This document shows, piece by piece, positions 50,006 through 58,143 of a DNA stretch of 64,000 bases (position 1 is the first letter of the stretch; each line of letters opens with the position of its first letter). Below the pieces are notes generated by a model. The model ran no database searches and was not told the DNA's origin. It saw nothing but the letters and a program-made list of their open reading frames with translations. This DNA comes from DSWT01 sp035420085 (GTDB lineage: Bacteria > Chloroflexota > Anaerolineae > B4-G1 > SLSP01), in the NCBI GenBank assembly GCA_035420085.1, contig DAOLUH010000002.1:144525-208524 (forward strand), given 5' to 3'. The position numbers and the translations under genes are program-made.

Positions 50006-51493
50006 CTTGCTGTTGGGATTCTGCTGTTGACATTGTGCGTGCGCGTGGCGTGGCTGCTACGCTTCCCGACGAATCCGATTGCGCCGGTGGACGCGGAAGG
50101 TTTTCATCTGCTCGCGGTGAATATCCTCGCCGGGCATAGCTTTGCGATAGGCTGGGAGCCGCCCTTCTGCCCGACGGCGGTACGCACGCCATTGTATCCG
50201 TTGTTGGTAGCCAGCATTTATGCACTGGGGGGTGCTGCTCCTGGGCGTGTGCTGCCCTTTCACCTGCTCCTTGAGGCGCTGACAACGGCGTTGGTTATCC
50301 GTCTGGGGCATGACCTCGGCGGCAAACGGGTGGGGCTGTGGGCTGGATTGCTCTATGCGTGCAACGGCACGACACAGCGTTACACCGGTTATCTTCTCGC
50401 CGAGGCGCTGCTCCTCCCCTTGCTGACTGCCTCCGTGTGGCTGACGCTGCGCTGCTTGCGTCGTCCGACGCACACAAAAGCCGCGCTTACCGGCCTCTTG
50501 TGGGGTCTTACCTTACTCATCAAGCCTAACGTGCAGTTTCTTGCCCTGTTTGTGGGCGGCCTGTTGACGTGGCGAATGGCGAATGGAGAATTAGCGAATC
50601 AGCGAATCAGCGAATCAGCGAATGGCCTGCAGCCCCAATCACGCATCACGCATCACGAGTCTCGTTTAACGTTTCTAGCCTTTTGGCTGATTCTCGCCGT
50701 GGTACTGTTCCCCTGGCTATTGCGCAACCGCGCCGTGCTTGGCAAGTGGATGCTGTCCACGGCGTTCCCGGAAAACCTGGCGCGGGTGAGCGCGGTAGCG
50801 ACGTTGGCCGAACACGAAGGCGTGCGCGTGGAGCCGTGGACGGAGACTTGGGAGTACTACTACGATCGTCTCGTTGCCGATGTGCGTGAACGGGATGAAT
50901 GGGACGCCCCCACTCCACACCGTGATGTGTGCGTCGAGCAACGACAGCGCCAAACCGAGGTGGCGCGTGCAGCCTGGAACATCGTGCGGGACCATCCGGT
51001 CAGCTATCTCCGCGCCCACGTGCGCGGCGTTCTGACCAGCTTACGCGATCCCGGGCACCGGTTGTGGTATCACATTCTGACCGGCAAGGAGTGGGAGACG
51101 ACCGGCGTCGTCGCTGACATAGGCGCACGGATGCTGTGGTCGCTGGAACGGGGCGCGGTGGGAGATGCGCTGCGCGCGCTGTGGCTTGAACGGATCGCGC
51201 GCCCGCCGTTGCTGGCGGCGCTGCTGTGGTGGGGATTGAGCGCCGCGCGCGTCGCGGTGTGGGTGCTTGGATTGCGCGGCGCGTGGCGCTTGCGTCGTCG
51301 CCCGTGGGCGCTGCTGGCCTTGCTGGGGACCGTCGCATACGTGCTGCTGCTGCCTGGGCCTATCGCCTATGATCGTTTTTATCTACCGGCGATTCCTGTG
51401 GTCGTTGTGTTAGTCCTGACAGGTTTTTTGAAACCTGTCAGGACTGGTGAAACAATTGCTCGCGGATGTCCTGGTTGCTGGAACGCAGTTTGA
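49910..51493 (+). CDS. GT39/ArnT-like integral membrane glycosyltransferase
   Basis: The only ATG before the first helix is 49910, inside the repeat that ends coaX; no ribosome site is seen, so coupled initiation or a later non-ATG start is possible. The 527-residue frame has many hydrophobic helices and the PMT_2-like first loop FPTNPIAPVDAEGFHLLAVNILAG with an acidic residue. It then has GLWAGLLYACNGTTQRYTGYLLAEAL. Such enzymes transfer sugars from polyprenyl phosphates to lipids or proteins. Residues about 221-250 (GELANQRISESANGL...) come from an in-frame repeat in a loop. The C-terminus reads through a hairpin into the convergent gene. Confidence 0.75.
   Translation: MSESANERIGESADERISKCPITHNPKSTTLNLAVGILLLTLCVRVAWLLRFPTNPIAPVDAEGFHLLAVNILAGHSFAIGWEPPFCPTAVRTPLYPLLVASIYALGGAAPGRVLPFHLLLEALTTALVIRLGHDLGGKRVGLWAGLLYACNGTTQRYTGYLLAEALLLPLLTASVWLTLRCLRRPTHTKAALTGLLWGLTLLIKPNVQFLALFVGGLLTWRMANGELANQRISESANGLQPQSRITHHESRLTFLAFWLILAVVLFPWLLRNRAVLGKWMLSTAFPENLARVSAVATLAEHEGVRVEPWTETWEYYYDRLVADVRERDEWDAPTPHRDVCVEQRQRQTEVARAAWNIVRDHPVSYLRAHVRGVLTSLRDPGHRLWYHILTGKEWETTGVVADIGARMLWSLERGAVGDALRALWLERIARPPLLAALLWWGLSAARVAVWVLGLRGAWRLRRRPWALLALLGTVAYVLLLPGPIAYDRFYLPAIPVVVVLVLTGFLKPVRTGETIARGCPGCWNAV
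50571..50664. repeat. In-frame GCGAATCA tandem repeat inside the membrane glycosyltransferase gene
   Basis: GGCGAATGG/AGCGAATC units (50571-50622) are followed by CACGCATCA units (50640-50660). They are translated as ANGELANQRISESAN and ITHHESR between two membrane helices. Confidence 0.75.
51412..51445. terminator. Long hairpin at the 3' end of the GT39-like gene
   Basis: A perfect 15-bp stem AGTCCTGACAGGTTT/AAACCTGTCAGGACT with TTTG loop. It lies within the last codons of the plus-strand gene and the final residues of the convergent cNMP gene. It may act as a bidirectional terminator. Confidence 0.65.
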
Positions 51494-51911
51494 GTGCCAG
51501 TTCCGCTGCGATGCGATGCATGATGTGGAAGCCGATTTCTGGGTAGTCGTAGCAGAGCTTCAGCAGACGGTCGCGGGAGATGCGCAGAAGTTGCGTATCT
51601 GTTTTGCAGCGCGCCGACGCGGAGCGTGTGCCCTGATCCACCAGGAGGATTTCACCGAAAGTATCATTTGGCTTGCTGGTGGCGACGATCATTGGGGCGT
51701 TATTGCTGTTTTGCGGTTCCATGAGGATATCCACTTCACCGCGCGCCACGATGTAGAGTGCGTCGCCGGGATCGTTTTGGTGAAAGATATACTCGCCCCC
51801 ACGATAGCTGATTTCTTCACAGACCATCAAGACCAGGTCGAGATGAATTTCGTTGAGATCGCGGAAGAGATCCGATTGTCTCAAGACACGTTTGCTCTCT
51901 TGTAGATGCAC
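51438..51911 (-). CDS. Cyclic-nucleotide-binding domain protein
   Basis: The start is GTG 51911, with AGGAGG upstream (MHLQESKRVLRQSDLF). The 157-residue product is a single cNMP-binding beta-roll: GEYIFHQNDPGDALYIVARGEVDI, then the phosphate-binding cassette FGEILLVDQGTRSASARC with the Gly-Glu and Arg-Ser-Ala residues. There is no DNA-binding helix-turn-helix, so it is a stand-alone sensor, as found in many Chloroflexota and Cyanobacteria. Partner unknown. Its 3' end overlaps the convergent glycosyltransferase frame by 56 bases. Confidence 0.85.
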   Translation of the reverse strand: MHLQESKRVLRQSDLFRDLNEIHLDLVLMVCEEISYRGGEYIFHQNDPGDALYIVARGEVDILMEPQNSNNAPMIVATSKPNDTFGEILLVDQGTRSASARCKTDTQLLRISRDRLLKLCYDYPEIGFHIMHRIAAELALKLRSSNQDIREQLFHQS

Positions 51912-51931
51912 CTTCGTCCTCCTGCATTAGA

Positions 51932-52420
51932 TTACAGCTCGATCCATTGAAGATCCCCTGTGGTCGGGTCCAGGATAGCGCACGTAGCACAGCGCCACCG
52001 GCTGTGACCGAGCGCGCCAGGGTTGATAACCCGCGTCTTTCCGACAGTTTCGTCGTTGGGAACGTGGGTATGCCCGTGGATGACGTAATCGTAAGTTGCG
52101 GCGCGGATCAGTGTTTCGAGCCGCGCCCAGCTATCCCCGTGGATCATTGCTATCCGCGCGCCGTTGAAGCTGATCTCATGAATGCGCGCCAGCCGCGCCG
52201 CGCCAAAACGTTCGGCGACCGCCACCGCCAACTGCGGATCGTGATCCATATTGCCCGTAGCGATCCACACGTCAAAGCCTTCCAACAGCGTGAGGGTGAA
52301 CGCGCTGGTGACATCCCCCGCGTGCAGCACAGTCTGTATCTGCGCCTGGCGGAAGCGCGCCACGGCTGCGCCGAGCGTCTGTTCGTTGTTGTGCGTGTCA
52401 GAGATCAGGCCGATGTGCAT
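51932..52420 (-). CDS. YfcE/MJ0936-type metallophosphoesterase
   Basis: ATG 52420 (MHIGLISDTHNNEQTLG) is chosen over an upstream start at 52447 because the metal motif must be near the N-terminus; no strong ribosome site is visible. The 162-residue product has the calcineurin-like ligands SDTH (Asp8, His10), HAGD, GNMDHD, HGDS and HGHTH. The family hydrolyses phosphodiesters with two metal ions. The natural substrate is unknown. It sits between the CBS-ACT and cNMP genes, all on the minus strand. Confidence 0.88.
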   Translation of the reverse strand: MHIGLISDTHNNEQTLGAAVARFRQAQIQTVLHAGDVTSAFTLTLLEGFDVWIATGNMDHDPQLAVAVAERFGAARLARIHEISFNGARIAMIHGDSWARLETLIRAATYDYVIHGHTHVPNDETVGKTRVINPGALGHSRWRCATCAILDPTTGDLQWIEL

Positions 52421-52459
52421 AAGCGCGTTCTTCCCTGGGCTGCTCAATGGCGCGCGCGA

Positions 52460-53101
52460 TCAGTTTTCACGCGCGTCCACGACCTGCACATTGATGGCGG
52501 TCATCGCGTTGATCAGATCGCCGCGCGCAACCCCGCGCACTTTGACCATCAGCGCCCCGCCGCCGTCTGGCTGGTGGAACGTCCCCAGGGCGATGATGTC
52601 GCCGCCGAGCGCCGCGATGCTGCCCGCGATCCGGCTGAGGGCGCCTGGCTCGTCAATGAGGTGCAGCGTCAGGCGCACCCCGGTCTGGCGCGCGCCCATC
52701 ATCTCCAGGATGGTCTTGAAAACATCGGTTTCCGTGATGATGCCCACCAGACGGTCGCCATCCACCACCGGCAGGCCGCCGATCTTGCTGTCGGCCATAA
52801 TCCGCGCGGCTTCTTCCAGCGGCGCATCAGGCGCGACGGTGACGACGTTCTTGGTCATAATCTCCTCGACCTTGAGCTTGGACAGCAAATACCCCACTTC
52901 GTAGACGCTGAGACTGGTCGCGGGCGAGGGCGAGGCGTAGAGCAGGTCTTTTTCCGAGATGATGCCGACAAGCTTGCGTTTCTTGTTGAGGATCGGCAAC
53001 CGGCGCACGTTATGCTGGCGCATAAAACTCAGCGCCTCGGCCACTGGCATCTCAGGGGTGATCGTCACAGGATTTGTGGTCATGCAATTTTTTACTAACA
53101 T
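52460..53101 (-). CDS. Paired CBS domains with C-terminal ACT domain (AcuB-like)
   Basis: ATG 53101 follows GAGGAGG. The 213-residue product starts with a CBS pair: MLVKNCMTTNPVTITPEMPVAEALSFM... and VEEIMTKNVVTVAPDAPLEEAARIM.... It ends with an ACT domain (LTLHLIDEPGALSRIAGSIAALGGDIIAL). CBS pairs bind adenine nucleotides and ACT domains bind small ligands; AcuB of Bacillus has this order. A regulatory role is likely, but the partner is unknown. Confidence 0.88.
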   Translation of the reverse strand: MLVKNCMTTNPVTITPEMPVAEALSFMRQHNVRRLPILNKKRKLVGIISEKDLLYASPSPATSLSVYEVGYLLSKLKVEEIMTKNVVTVAPDAPLEEAARIMADSKIGGLPVVDGDRLVGIITETDVFKTILEMMGARQTGVRLTLHLIDEPGALSRIAGSIAALGGDIIALGTFHQPDGGGALMVKVRGVARGDLINAMTAINVQVVDAREN

Positions 53102-53121
53102 CGTTTCCTCCTCTGTAAATA

Positions 53122-53188
53122 GCCACAGAGAACACAGAGTTCACAGAGAAAAATAAAAAATACTCTGCGCTCTCCGCGTGCTCTGCGG
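53122..53188. repeat. Inverted CACAGAG/CTCTGCG repeat pair
   Basis: CCACAGAGAACACAGAGTTC (from 53122) is mirrored by CTCTGCGCTCTCCGCGTGC (from 53163). It lies between the CBS-ACT gene and the 142-residue protein gene. Confidence 0.7.
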
Positions 53189-53239
53189 TAAAATTTTCAT
53201 TATCGGCGCTGTGCCGTAGGTTCGGTTGCACTCCTTAGT

Positions 53240-53668
53240 TTAGAATGCGCCCAACTGGCATTGCACGATACGCACGCCCAGTTGGTCGGCGACATAACCC
53301 ACCAGCATTTTGGGGATGGCGAACTGGGCGGCGATCTCCCACGCGCGAACGCACGAGAGCCGGCCCGCGTCATCCAGCGCCGACCGGATGGCGGCTTCAA
53401 GTCCTGCGGGCGCGGGCTGCGCGGCGATGTTGGCGGCATCCCAGCCTTTGGTGTGTCCCGGATAGCCAAACAGGCCGAGTTGGCAGTGATCAAGATGGAT
53501 GTTCAACACATCGGCATTGCGCCCGACGATGAGCGGCGCGACATTGGCTCTTGCTGCGATGGTGAAAGCCTGCGCGCAGGCGATTTTCTCTTCTTTGCTA
53601 TGCGCCTGGATCGCTGCGGCAATGGACGCATCTGGAACAAAATCGGCGGGTAACTGCTTTTCTTTCAC
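53240..53668 (-). CDS. Hypothetical protein with an internal duplication (142 aa)
   Basis: The start is GTG 53668, with GGAGG five bases upstream. The product has two similar halves. ACAQAFTIAARANVAPLIVG plus RNADVLNIHLDHCQLGLFGY resembles SCVRAWEIAAQFAIPKMLVG plus YVADQLGVRIVQCQLGAF. Each half has a Cys near its start and a CQLG(L)F near its end, so paired metal or cofactor binding is possible. I cannot name the family with confidence. Cytoplasmic. It sits alone between repeat DNA and the divergent mscL. Confidence 0.65.
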   Translation of the reverse strand: MKEKQLPADFVPDASIAAAIQAHSKEEKIACAQAFTIAARANVAPLIVGRNADVLNIHLDHCQLGLFGYPGHTKGWDAANIAAQPAPAGLEAAIRSALDDAGRLSCVRAWEIAAQFAIPKMLVGYVADQLGVRIVQCQLGAF

Positions 53669-53770
53669 ATTGTCCTCCGTTGCTATTGCTTTGTCGTCGC
53701 CAGTCCATTAGCCTGGCGGCCAATGTCCTGTGCAGTTGATATGGTTCAAGGATATACTGACCTTTGAAAA

Positions 53771-53799
53771 TTGCAAGTTGTGCAAACCGGCTGTATAAT
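53771..53799 (+). promoter_or_regulatory. Promoter of mscL
   Basis: TTGCAA (53771-53776), 17 bases, TATAAT (53794-53799). The leader to the GTG start at 53877 is about 70 bases. Confidence 0.65.
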
Positions 53800-53876
53800 C
53801 CTTGATAAGACGGGTGCGATGCAGGTGACAGGTTGACCGTCTGTATGTATTCAACTATTGATCAAGGAGGTGGATT

Positions 53877-54320
53877 GTGTGGCAAGAATTCAAGAAATTC
53901 GTAATGCGCGGTAATGTAGTTGATTTAGCCATCGCCGTGGTCATCGGCGGCGCCTTCGGCAAGATCGTGACATCTTTTGTCAACGATATTTTGATGCCGC
54001 CGATTGGACTGCTCCTCGGCAAAGTGGACTTCACGAACCTGTTCATCAACCTTTCGGGACAGGACTACGCGAGTCTGGCCGCTGCGAAGGAGGCCGGGGC
54101 CGCTACGATCAACATTGGCGTTTTCCTCAACACCATCCTGGACTTTGTGATCGTTGCTTTTGTCATCTTCCTGGTTTTGCGCGCGCTTGATCGCCTTAAG
54201 AAGAAAGAAGAACCCGCTGCGCCCGCCGCGCCGACGACCAAACCATGTCCGTATTGCTTTACCGACATCCCCATCAAAGCGACCCGCTGCCCGCACTGCA
54301 CGTCGCAATTGGAAGGATAG
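53877..54320 (+). CDS. mscL: Large-conductance mechanosensitive channel with C-terminal zinc ribbon
   Basis: The start is GTG 53877, with AAGGAGG upstream. The 147-residue protein has the MscL N-terminal helix MWQEFKKFVMRGNVVDLAIAVV, TM1 with the constriction residues (about 14-45), an extracellular loop and TM2 (about 80-103). The channel releases solutes on hypo-osmotic shock. The tail after RALDRLKKKEEPAAPAAP carries CPYC and CPHC (Cys124, 127, 138, 141), a zinc-ribbon that replaces the usual C-terminal helix bundle. A strong terminator follows. Confidence 0.95.
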   Translation: MWQEFKKFVMRGNVVDLAIAVVIGGAFGKIVTSFVNDILMPPIGLLLGKVDFTNLFINLSGQDYASLAAAKEAGAATINIGVFLNTILDFVIVAFVIFLVLRALDRLKKKEEPAAPAAPTTKPCPYCFTDIPIKATRCPHCTSQLEG

Positions 54321-54332
54321 CGTAGTGTACGC

Positions 54333-54382
54333 AAAAACCTGACACTCCATTTCTGCGGCAAGAAAGGAGTATCAGGTTTTTT
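54333..54382 (+). terminator. Rho-independent terminator of mscL
   Basis: An imperfect long stem runs from AAAAACCTGA (from 54333) to TCAGGTTTTTT (to 54382), with inner ACTCC/GGAGT and TTTCT/AGAAA pairs. Confidence 0.85.
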
Positions 54383-54390
54383 ATGGGCCG

Positions 54391-55428
54391 CTAGGCTGCC
54401 ATATCGCCCGTGACGACGGAGAACTGCATCGCGCGCAACAGTTTCACAAACGCAGCTTGCGCGCCAGCCTCCTCAAAAATGACGTACAGTGTGGCTGTCT
54501 TATCCTTGGGGCCGGCGTATTGAAAGCGCGTGGCCCATTTATCCTTCCACCCAAAAATCTTCCCTGCCGTCACGTCGGTGATGTGATCGTTGCGCAAGAA
54601 AACGCCCCAATCCGTGATCGTCGTGTTGACCGTTATCCCGTAAGTCTTGGTCTTCAGAATGTGGTGGATGTAGATCATCAGCTCGTGTTCGCCCAACGGG
54701 ATGATGTTGGCGACTGCGTTGGTGAATTTGCGGGTGGCTTTTCCGACTTCGAGCGGCTCAACGCTCTTCAGTTTGGTGAAGGTGCCGGTTGCTTTCACCC
54801 CATAGCGCTCCGTCGCCGGCGCTACAGTGACATCGAGCGGGGTGGGAGCGAAGACGACCCCTGGAAAGAAGAAGGGGATGCAGCACAAACCGGCGCCGAT
54901 CAGTCCCACTGCCAACATCATAATACTGCTGCCTTTGGTGGGCGGCTTGGCGCCATCCTCGATGTAGAGCGCCGTGGTCGTTCTGACATCGTTTTGGGTG
55001 AACAGCGTTTCATCTTCCTTCACCGCATCCTTTAAGTCGGAAGGCATCGCGCGTGTCATCCCGGTGACGGTGGCTTGATCATTTTTCAGGCCGACGACCA
55101 GCGCCGAGGTGTGTTTGACCAGCACCATATCGCCGGTATTCGGATTGATCACAAAGTAGTAAGTCGCCGTTGGTTTGCCATCTTCACTCTTCTCGTATCC
55201 TATATCATAAACCGCCAACCCGGAAACACTGACATACCGGCCGGCAGCAATGTCGCCATTGACGAGTTGGCCGATTGAAACTTCTTGGGGCGTGTCGGCA
55301 TTGTTCAACGCTGTGCTGAGGCTGGCGACCCCTGCGCAAGCGATAATCACCGCAAAAACAAGGATGAAACCGCATCCCACTTTGAGACTGCCAATCCGAC
55401 CTTTCCAACGCAACACACGTTCGTTCAT
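54391..55428 (-). CDS. Hypothetical membrane protein (345 aa)
   Basis: ATG 55428 (MNERVLRWKGRIGSLKVG) follows AGGAGG; the frame to 55488 is an extension through a terminator and is rejected. There is one helix near residues 18-40, a beta-rich extracytoplasmic part (VSIGQLVNGDIAAGRYVSVSGLAVYD, OB-fold-like), and a second helix near 165-190 (SSIMMLAVGLIGAGLCCIPFFF). A C-terminal soluble domain contains YIHHILKTKTYGITVNTT. I do not recognise the family. Confidence 0.7.
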   Translation of the reverse strand: MNERVLRWKGRIGSLKVGCGFILVFAVIIACAGVASLSTALNNADTPQEVSIGQLVNGDIAAGRYVSVSGLAVYDIGYEKSEDGKPTATYYFVINPNTGDMVLVKHTSALVVGLKNDQATVTGMTRAMPSDLKDAVKEDETLFTQNDVRTTTALYIEDGAKPPTKGSSIMMLAVGLIGAGLCCIPFFFPGVVFAPTPLDVTVAPATERYGVKATGTFTKLKSVEPLEVGKATRKFTNAVANIIPLGEHELMIYIHHILKTKTYGITVNTTITDWGVFLRNDHITDVTAGKIFGWKDKWATRFQYAGPKDKTATLYVIFEEAGAQAAFVKLLRAMQFSVVTGDMAA

Positions 55429-55483
55429 CGCGCGCCTCCTGGTCAATGTAGCCTGATTATAGTGGATTGTCTGTCTTTGACAA

Positions 55484-55517
55484 AACAAGGACGGGAGCGC
55501 AAGCCCCCGTCCTTGTT
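55484..55517 (-). terminator. Terminator of the DUF6345-like gene
   Basis: Stem AACAAGGACGGGAGC/GCCCCCGTCCTTGTT (one mismatch) with GCAA loop, 14 bases after the stop. The minus strand then reads TTTT. Confidence 0.85.
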
Positions 55518-55531
55518 GCGACTGGATACCA

Positions 55532-57631
55532 TCACTGTTTCAAAACTAATGGCAGGTATATCGCTGCGCGCACCAGGACATCAACACTCGCCGTCGCGTG
55601 TAGCCCGTCGGCGTCAACCACGAGCAAAGTGAGTTTGTTCGTCGTCAACACGCTCTTGAGATCAGGGTGCAACGCCGGGCTTTCCAGTTTGAGATCGCTG
55701 CCTAGCGCGCCATCCACACTGGAGGTCCACAGATAGGTATAGGGTCCCTGTCCGCCCTCAACTGTGCCATCCAGGGTGACGCTTTGCCCTGTATTGATGA
55801 TGGTGCCGGGCGCAGGGCTGGTGATGGTCACCTGCGGGAGCGCCTTAGGATCGTCAGCCGCAGGAACGTAGATGTTCACATCGCTGGCGACGAGAGCCGT
55901 TGTGGCGGTGGTAGCCTGCAGGTGCGCCGGGATGCCGACGGTCTCGGTGTATAGATCGGCGACGAACACCCACGCCGGGATCAGTTGCGTCTGGCTGATG
56001 GAGAGAGATTGTTCGTAGTAGGCCAGGGTGGGGGTCAGCTTTTGAGTATAGATGAGCGCCTGCGGCGGCTGCGCCAGGGCAATGGATGGATCAGCCAGGA
56101 AATCGGCCCAGGCTACCTCAGGCATTTTGATGGGGACCGCGGCGGGCGCGGCAGCTTGCAAGCCCGCAGGTTGTTCCGCGAATTCGTAGTCGCGCCAACC
56201 GCCCTTCATCCCGATGACTTCGCCGTTATCGCCCAGGTAGAAATTGAGGCGCGAGCCAGGCCCGACGATGGAAATGTTCTGCATCGAGGCGGGGTCGTAG
56301 ACGCTGCGTGCGTAGTGCAGGGCGATGTTGGTGGCACTCATCGCGGTCACCGAGGCGATCCCGGCCTCGTTGAAACCTGTGGTCGGCCCTTCCACCTCGA
56401 CGGTGGGAGCAATCTGGTTGCTGAAGTAATCCCGTGCGCCCGGCAATCCTTCACCGTGGCTGGCCATAAAGTTGCTCACGAGCAATGGAGCCTCGCGCGT
56501 TGATGGCAGTTTCCGGGGTAGTTCGGGGTTCGTCCAGAGTTCTCCCAGATTTTGGAAGAGGAACCCACCGCTGAAAGCGTCTACGCGCAGCGTACTGCTG
56601 ATGTCGTCAGCCATGTAGAAGGCCGATCCGTCAGGCGCGGCCAAAACCTTGCCGTCCAGCCCAAAAGCCTGACCGACTCGCTTCACGAAATCTTCGTTGA
56701 CCAGACGCGGCACGACTTTGAGGATCGGCAGGCTCTTGGGGATTTCGGTGATTTGCAGCGGCGCGGGGGTACCGGCGACGTGATCCCAATACCAGTAACC
56801 GCCGTTGTTGGGGTAATCCGGGCTGACGTAGCCCTGTCCCCAGATATAGTCGTTGTAGCTGTTCAACTCTTCGGCCAAAACGCGCGCGCGCACGCCGGAG
56901 GGCTGCTGATCTTCTACGGCGGTAAACCAGGCCTGCGTCACCGTCTTTGCGCCGTGCCCGAAGATCCACCAACCCTTCTTCTGCATCTGATCGCCCCACA
57001 CGCCGCCGTCGCCTGGGTAGACCACGTACATCGTGTTGGCAAAGCCGAGCATCAGGTGCAGGCCATTGAAAGCCTCATGCCAATACCACATACTGTCGTC
57101 CCGCAGAACGCTGCATGAGTCGAATGCCAGCCATTCCAAGTCGTTGTCGCCCAGAGAACGGTGGGCTTCGCCGGGGGAGAGATGCCAGTCGTCGTTGTTG
57201 CTGCTGAAGTAGACTGAGCTGAGCGCCTTGTTGTATTTTGGATCCCAGGCGCTTGAACCGTGGGTGCCGATCATCCCCAGGTCTACCGTGTCGATCTCGC
57301 CATTGCCGCCATACGACGCAGCCTTGAAGTCGCGCTCCCAGGCGTTGGTGTTTCCGTAGTTGAAGCGGCCAATCCATCCCCCATTGCGCAATTCGTTATA
57401 AAGGTTGTTCGCCGAGTAGTACCAGTTGGCGCGGTCATCGGCAGTACCGGGCCAGTCGGTGATCCACTCGACGCCAACCTCGGCGGTTCCACCATCATCG
57501 AGAATGGCGGACACGCTGTCAGGATTATCAGGGGGCAATTCTTTGGCATAGCCGATACTGGAGGAAGTCCCCAGCGACAATCCGGTGAGAAACGTAACCA
57601 AGACAATGATCTTCAAAATTCTGGCAAACAT
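55532..57631 (-). CDS. Secreted caspase-fold (DUF6345-like) protein with Ig-like domain
   Basis: The 699-residue protein has a signal peptide (MFARILKIIVLVTFLTGLSL..., cleavage near residue 30). Residues about 45-290 resemble DUF6345: IDTVDLGMIGTHGSSAW has the candidate catalytic His and LEWLAFDSCSVLRD the candidate Cys, the His-Cys dyad of caspase-like folds. A beta-rich middle region follows, then a PKD/Ig-like domain (VTITSPAPGTIINTGQSVTL...YTYLWTS). It ends RAAIYLPLVLKQ; a terminal (I/V)YLPLV motif recurs in Chloroflexota secreted proteins and may be a sorting tag (recollection). It has a consensus promoter upstream and a terminator downstream. Confidence 0.72.
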   Translation of the reverse strand: MFARILKIIVLVTFLTGLSLGTSSSIGYAKELPPDNPDSVSAILDDGGTAEVGVEWITDWPGTADDRANWYYSANNLYNELRNGGWIGRFNYGNTNAWERDFKAASYGGNGEIDTVDLGMIGTHGSSAWDPKYNKALSSVYFSSNNDDWHLSPGEAHRSLGDNDLEWLAFDSCSVLRDDSMWYWHEAFNGLHLMLGFANTMYVVYPGDGGVWGDQMQKKGWWIFGHGAKTVTQAWFTAVEDQQPSGVRARVLAEELNSYNDYIWGQGYVSPDYPNNGGYWYWDHVAGTPAPLQITEIPKSLPILKVVPRLVNEDFVKRVGQAFGLDGKVLAAPDGSAFYMADDISSTLRVDAFSGGFLFQNLGELWTNPELPRKLPSTREAPLLVSNFMASHGEGLPGARDYFSNQIAPTVEVEGPTTGFNEAGIASVTAMSATNIALHYARSVYDPASMQNISIVGPGSRLNFYLGDNGEVIGMKGGWRDYEFAEQPAGLQAAAPAAVPIKMPEVAWADFLADPSIALAQPPQALIYTQKLTPTLAYYEQSLSISQTQLIPAWVFVADLYTETVGIPAHLQATTATTALVASDVNIYVPAADDPKALPQVTITSPAPGTIINTGQSVTLDGTVEGGQGPYTYLWTSSVDGALGSDLKLESPALHPDLKSVLTTNKLTLLVVDADGLHATASVDVLVRAAIYLPLVLKQ

Positions 57632-57736
57632 ACGTTACTCCTTTCTTGATGGGTGACTGAATACTGCTCCTGCTGTTCACGGTCGGGTGAGGATATGGGG
57701 AGAATTCTCGGCCTGTGAGCACGTAGAATTAATGAT

Positions 57737-57765
57737 ATTATAGTCTACTAAAATCAAATTGTCAA
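57737..57765 (-). promoter_or_regulatory. Consensus promoter of the DUF6345-like gene
   Basis: On the minus strand, TTGACA (57765-57760), 17 bases, TATAAT (57742-57737), in an AT-rich stretch. The 5' leader is about 100 bases. Confidence 0.8.
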
Positions 57766-57877
57766 TATATGTATGATACTTATTTTATAAAATCTATCCC
57801 AAAACTAACCAAACTTTTCAGAAAACCTAACACAACCCAGAAAAGTGGAAAACTGACGCTGCCTTTGTATTTGTGTA

Positions 57878-57906
57878 TTGACAGGTCTGTTAAACTGTGA
57901 TAAGTT
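57878..57906 (+). promoter_or_regulatory. Promoter of the riboswitch-controlled operon
   Basis: TTGACA at 57878-57883 with a weak -10 (TAAGTT, 57901-57906, 17-base spacing; or TGATAA, 57898-57903). The aptamer begins 46 bases later. Confidence 0.55.
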
Positions 57907-57951
57907 TACAGTGACATGCGCTGCACCTGCGCGTGGATAACAAAAGTTACA

Positions 57952-58080
57952 AATGCCGAATGTGTGAGTGTTAGAGCACTCAACAACGGGGGAACCAGGT
58001 TGGGGGCGAATCGGCGGCGCAGTCGTCGCTGTAGGGTCTGCTTCTTCGATCCGAGTCCGGCAGCTAACCTCGTAGGCGTT
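57952..58080 (+). ncRNA. Cyclic-di-AMP riboswitch (ydaO/yuaA class)
   Basis: The P1 stem AATGCC (57952-57957) pairs with GGCGTT (58075-58080). Between them are the class hallmarks in order: GCCGAAT after P1, a GAGTG/CACTC hairpin, GGGGGAACCAG (57989-57999), GGGGGCGAATC (58002-58012), a GGCGGCG/CGTCGCT hairpin, GTAGGG (58031), CCGAGTCCGG, and CAGCTAACCTCGTAGGC (58061-58077). These match the ydaO-yuaA consensus closely, as remembered from the Thermoanaerobacter and Bacillus RNAs. A terminator follows at once, so binding of c-di-AMP should turn the operon off. Confidence 0.9.
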
Positions 58081-58086
58081 CCAGGA

Positions 58087-58121
58087 GAAGGCTACCTTGT
58101 GCGACAAGGCGCCTTCTTTTA
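58087..58121 (+). terminator. Expression-platform terminator of the c-di-AMP riboswitch
   Basis: GAAGGC/GCCTTC (58087-58092, 58111-58116) and inner CCTTGT/ACAAGG form a stem followed by TTTTATTTG. It lies between the aptamer and the ribosome site of the gene at 58144. Confidence 0.85.
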
Positions 58122-58143
58122 TTTGTAGCGAAATGGAGTGATG

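Noticed and set aside
53240..53668. Pseudogene remnant of a larger enzyme
   Set aside because: A proper GTG start with ribosome site, an intact frame and a balanced two-fold repeat argue for a complete small protein.
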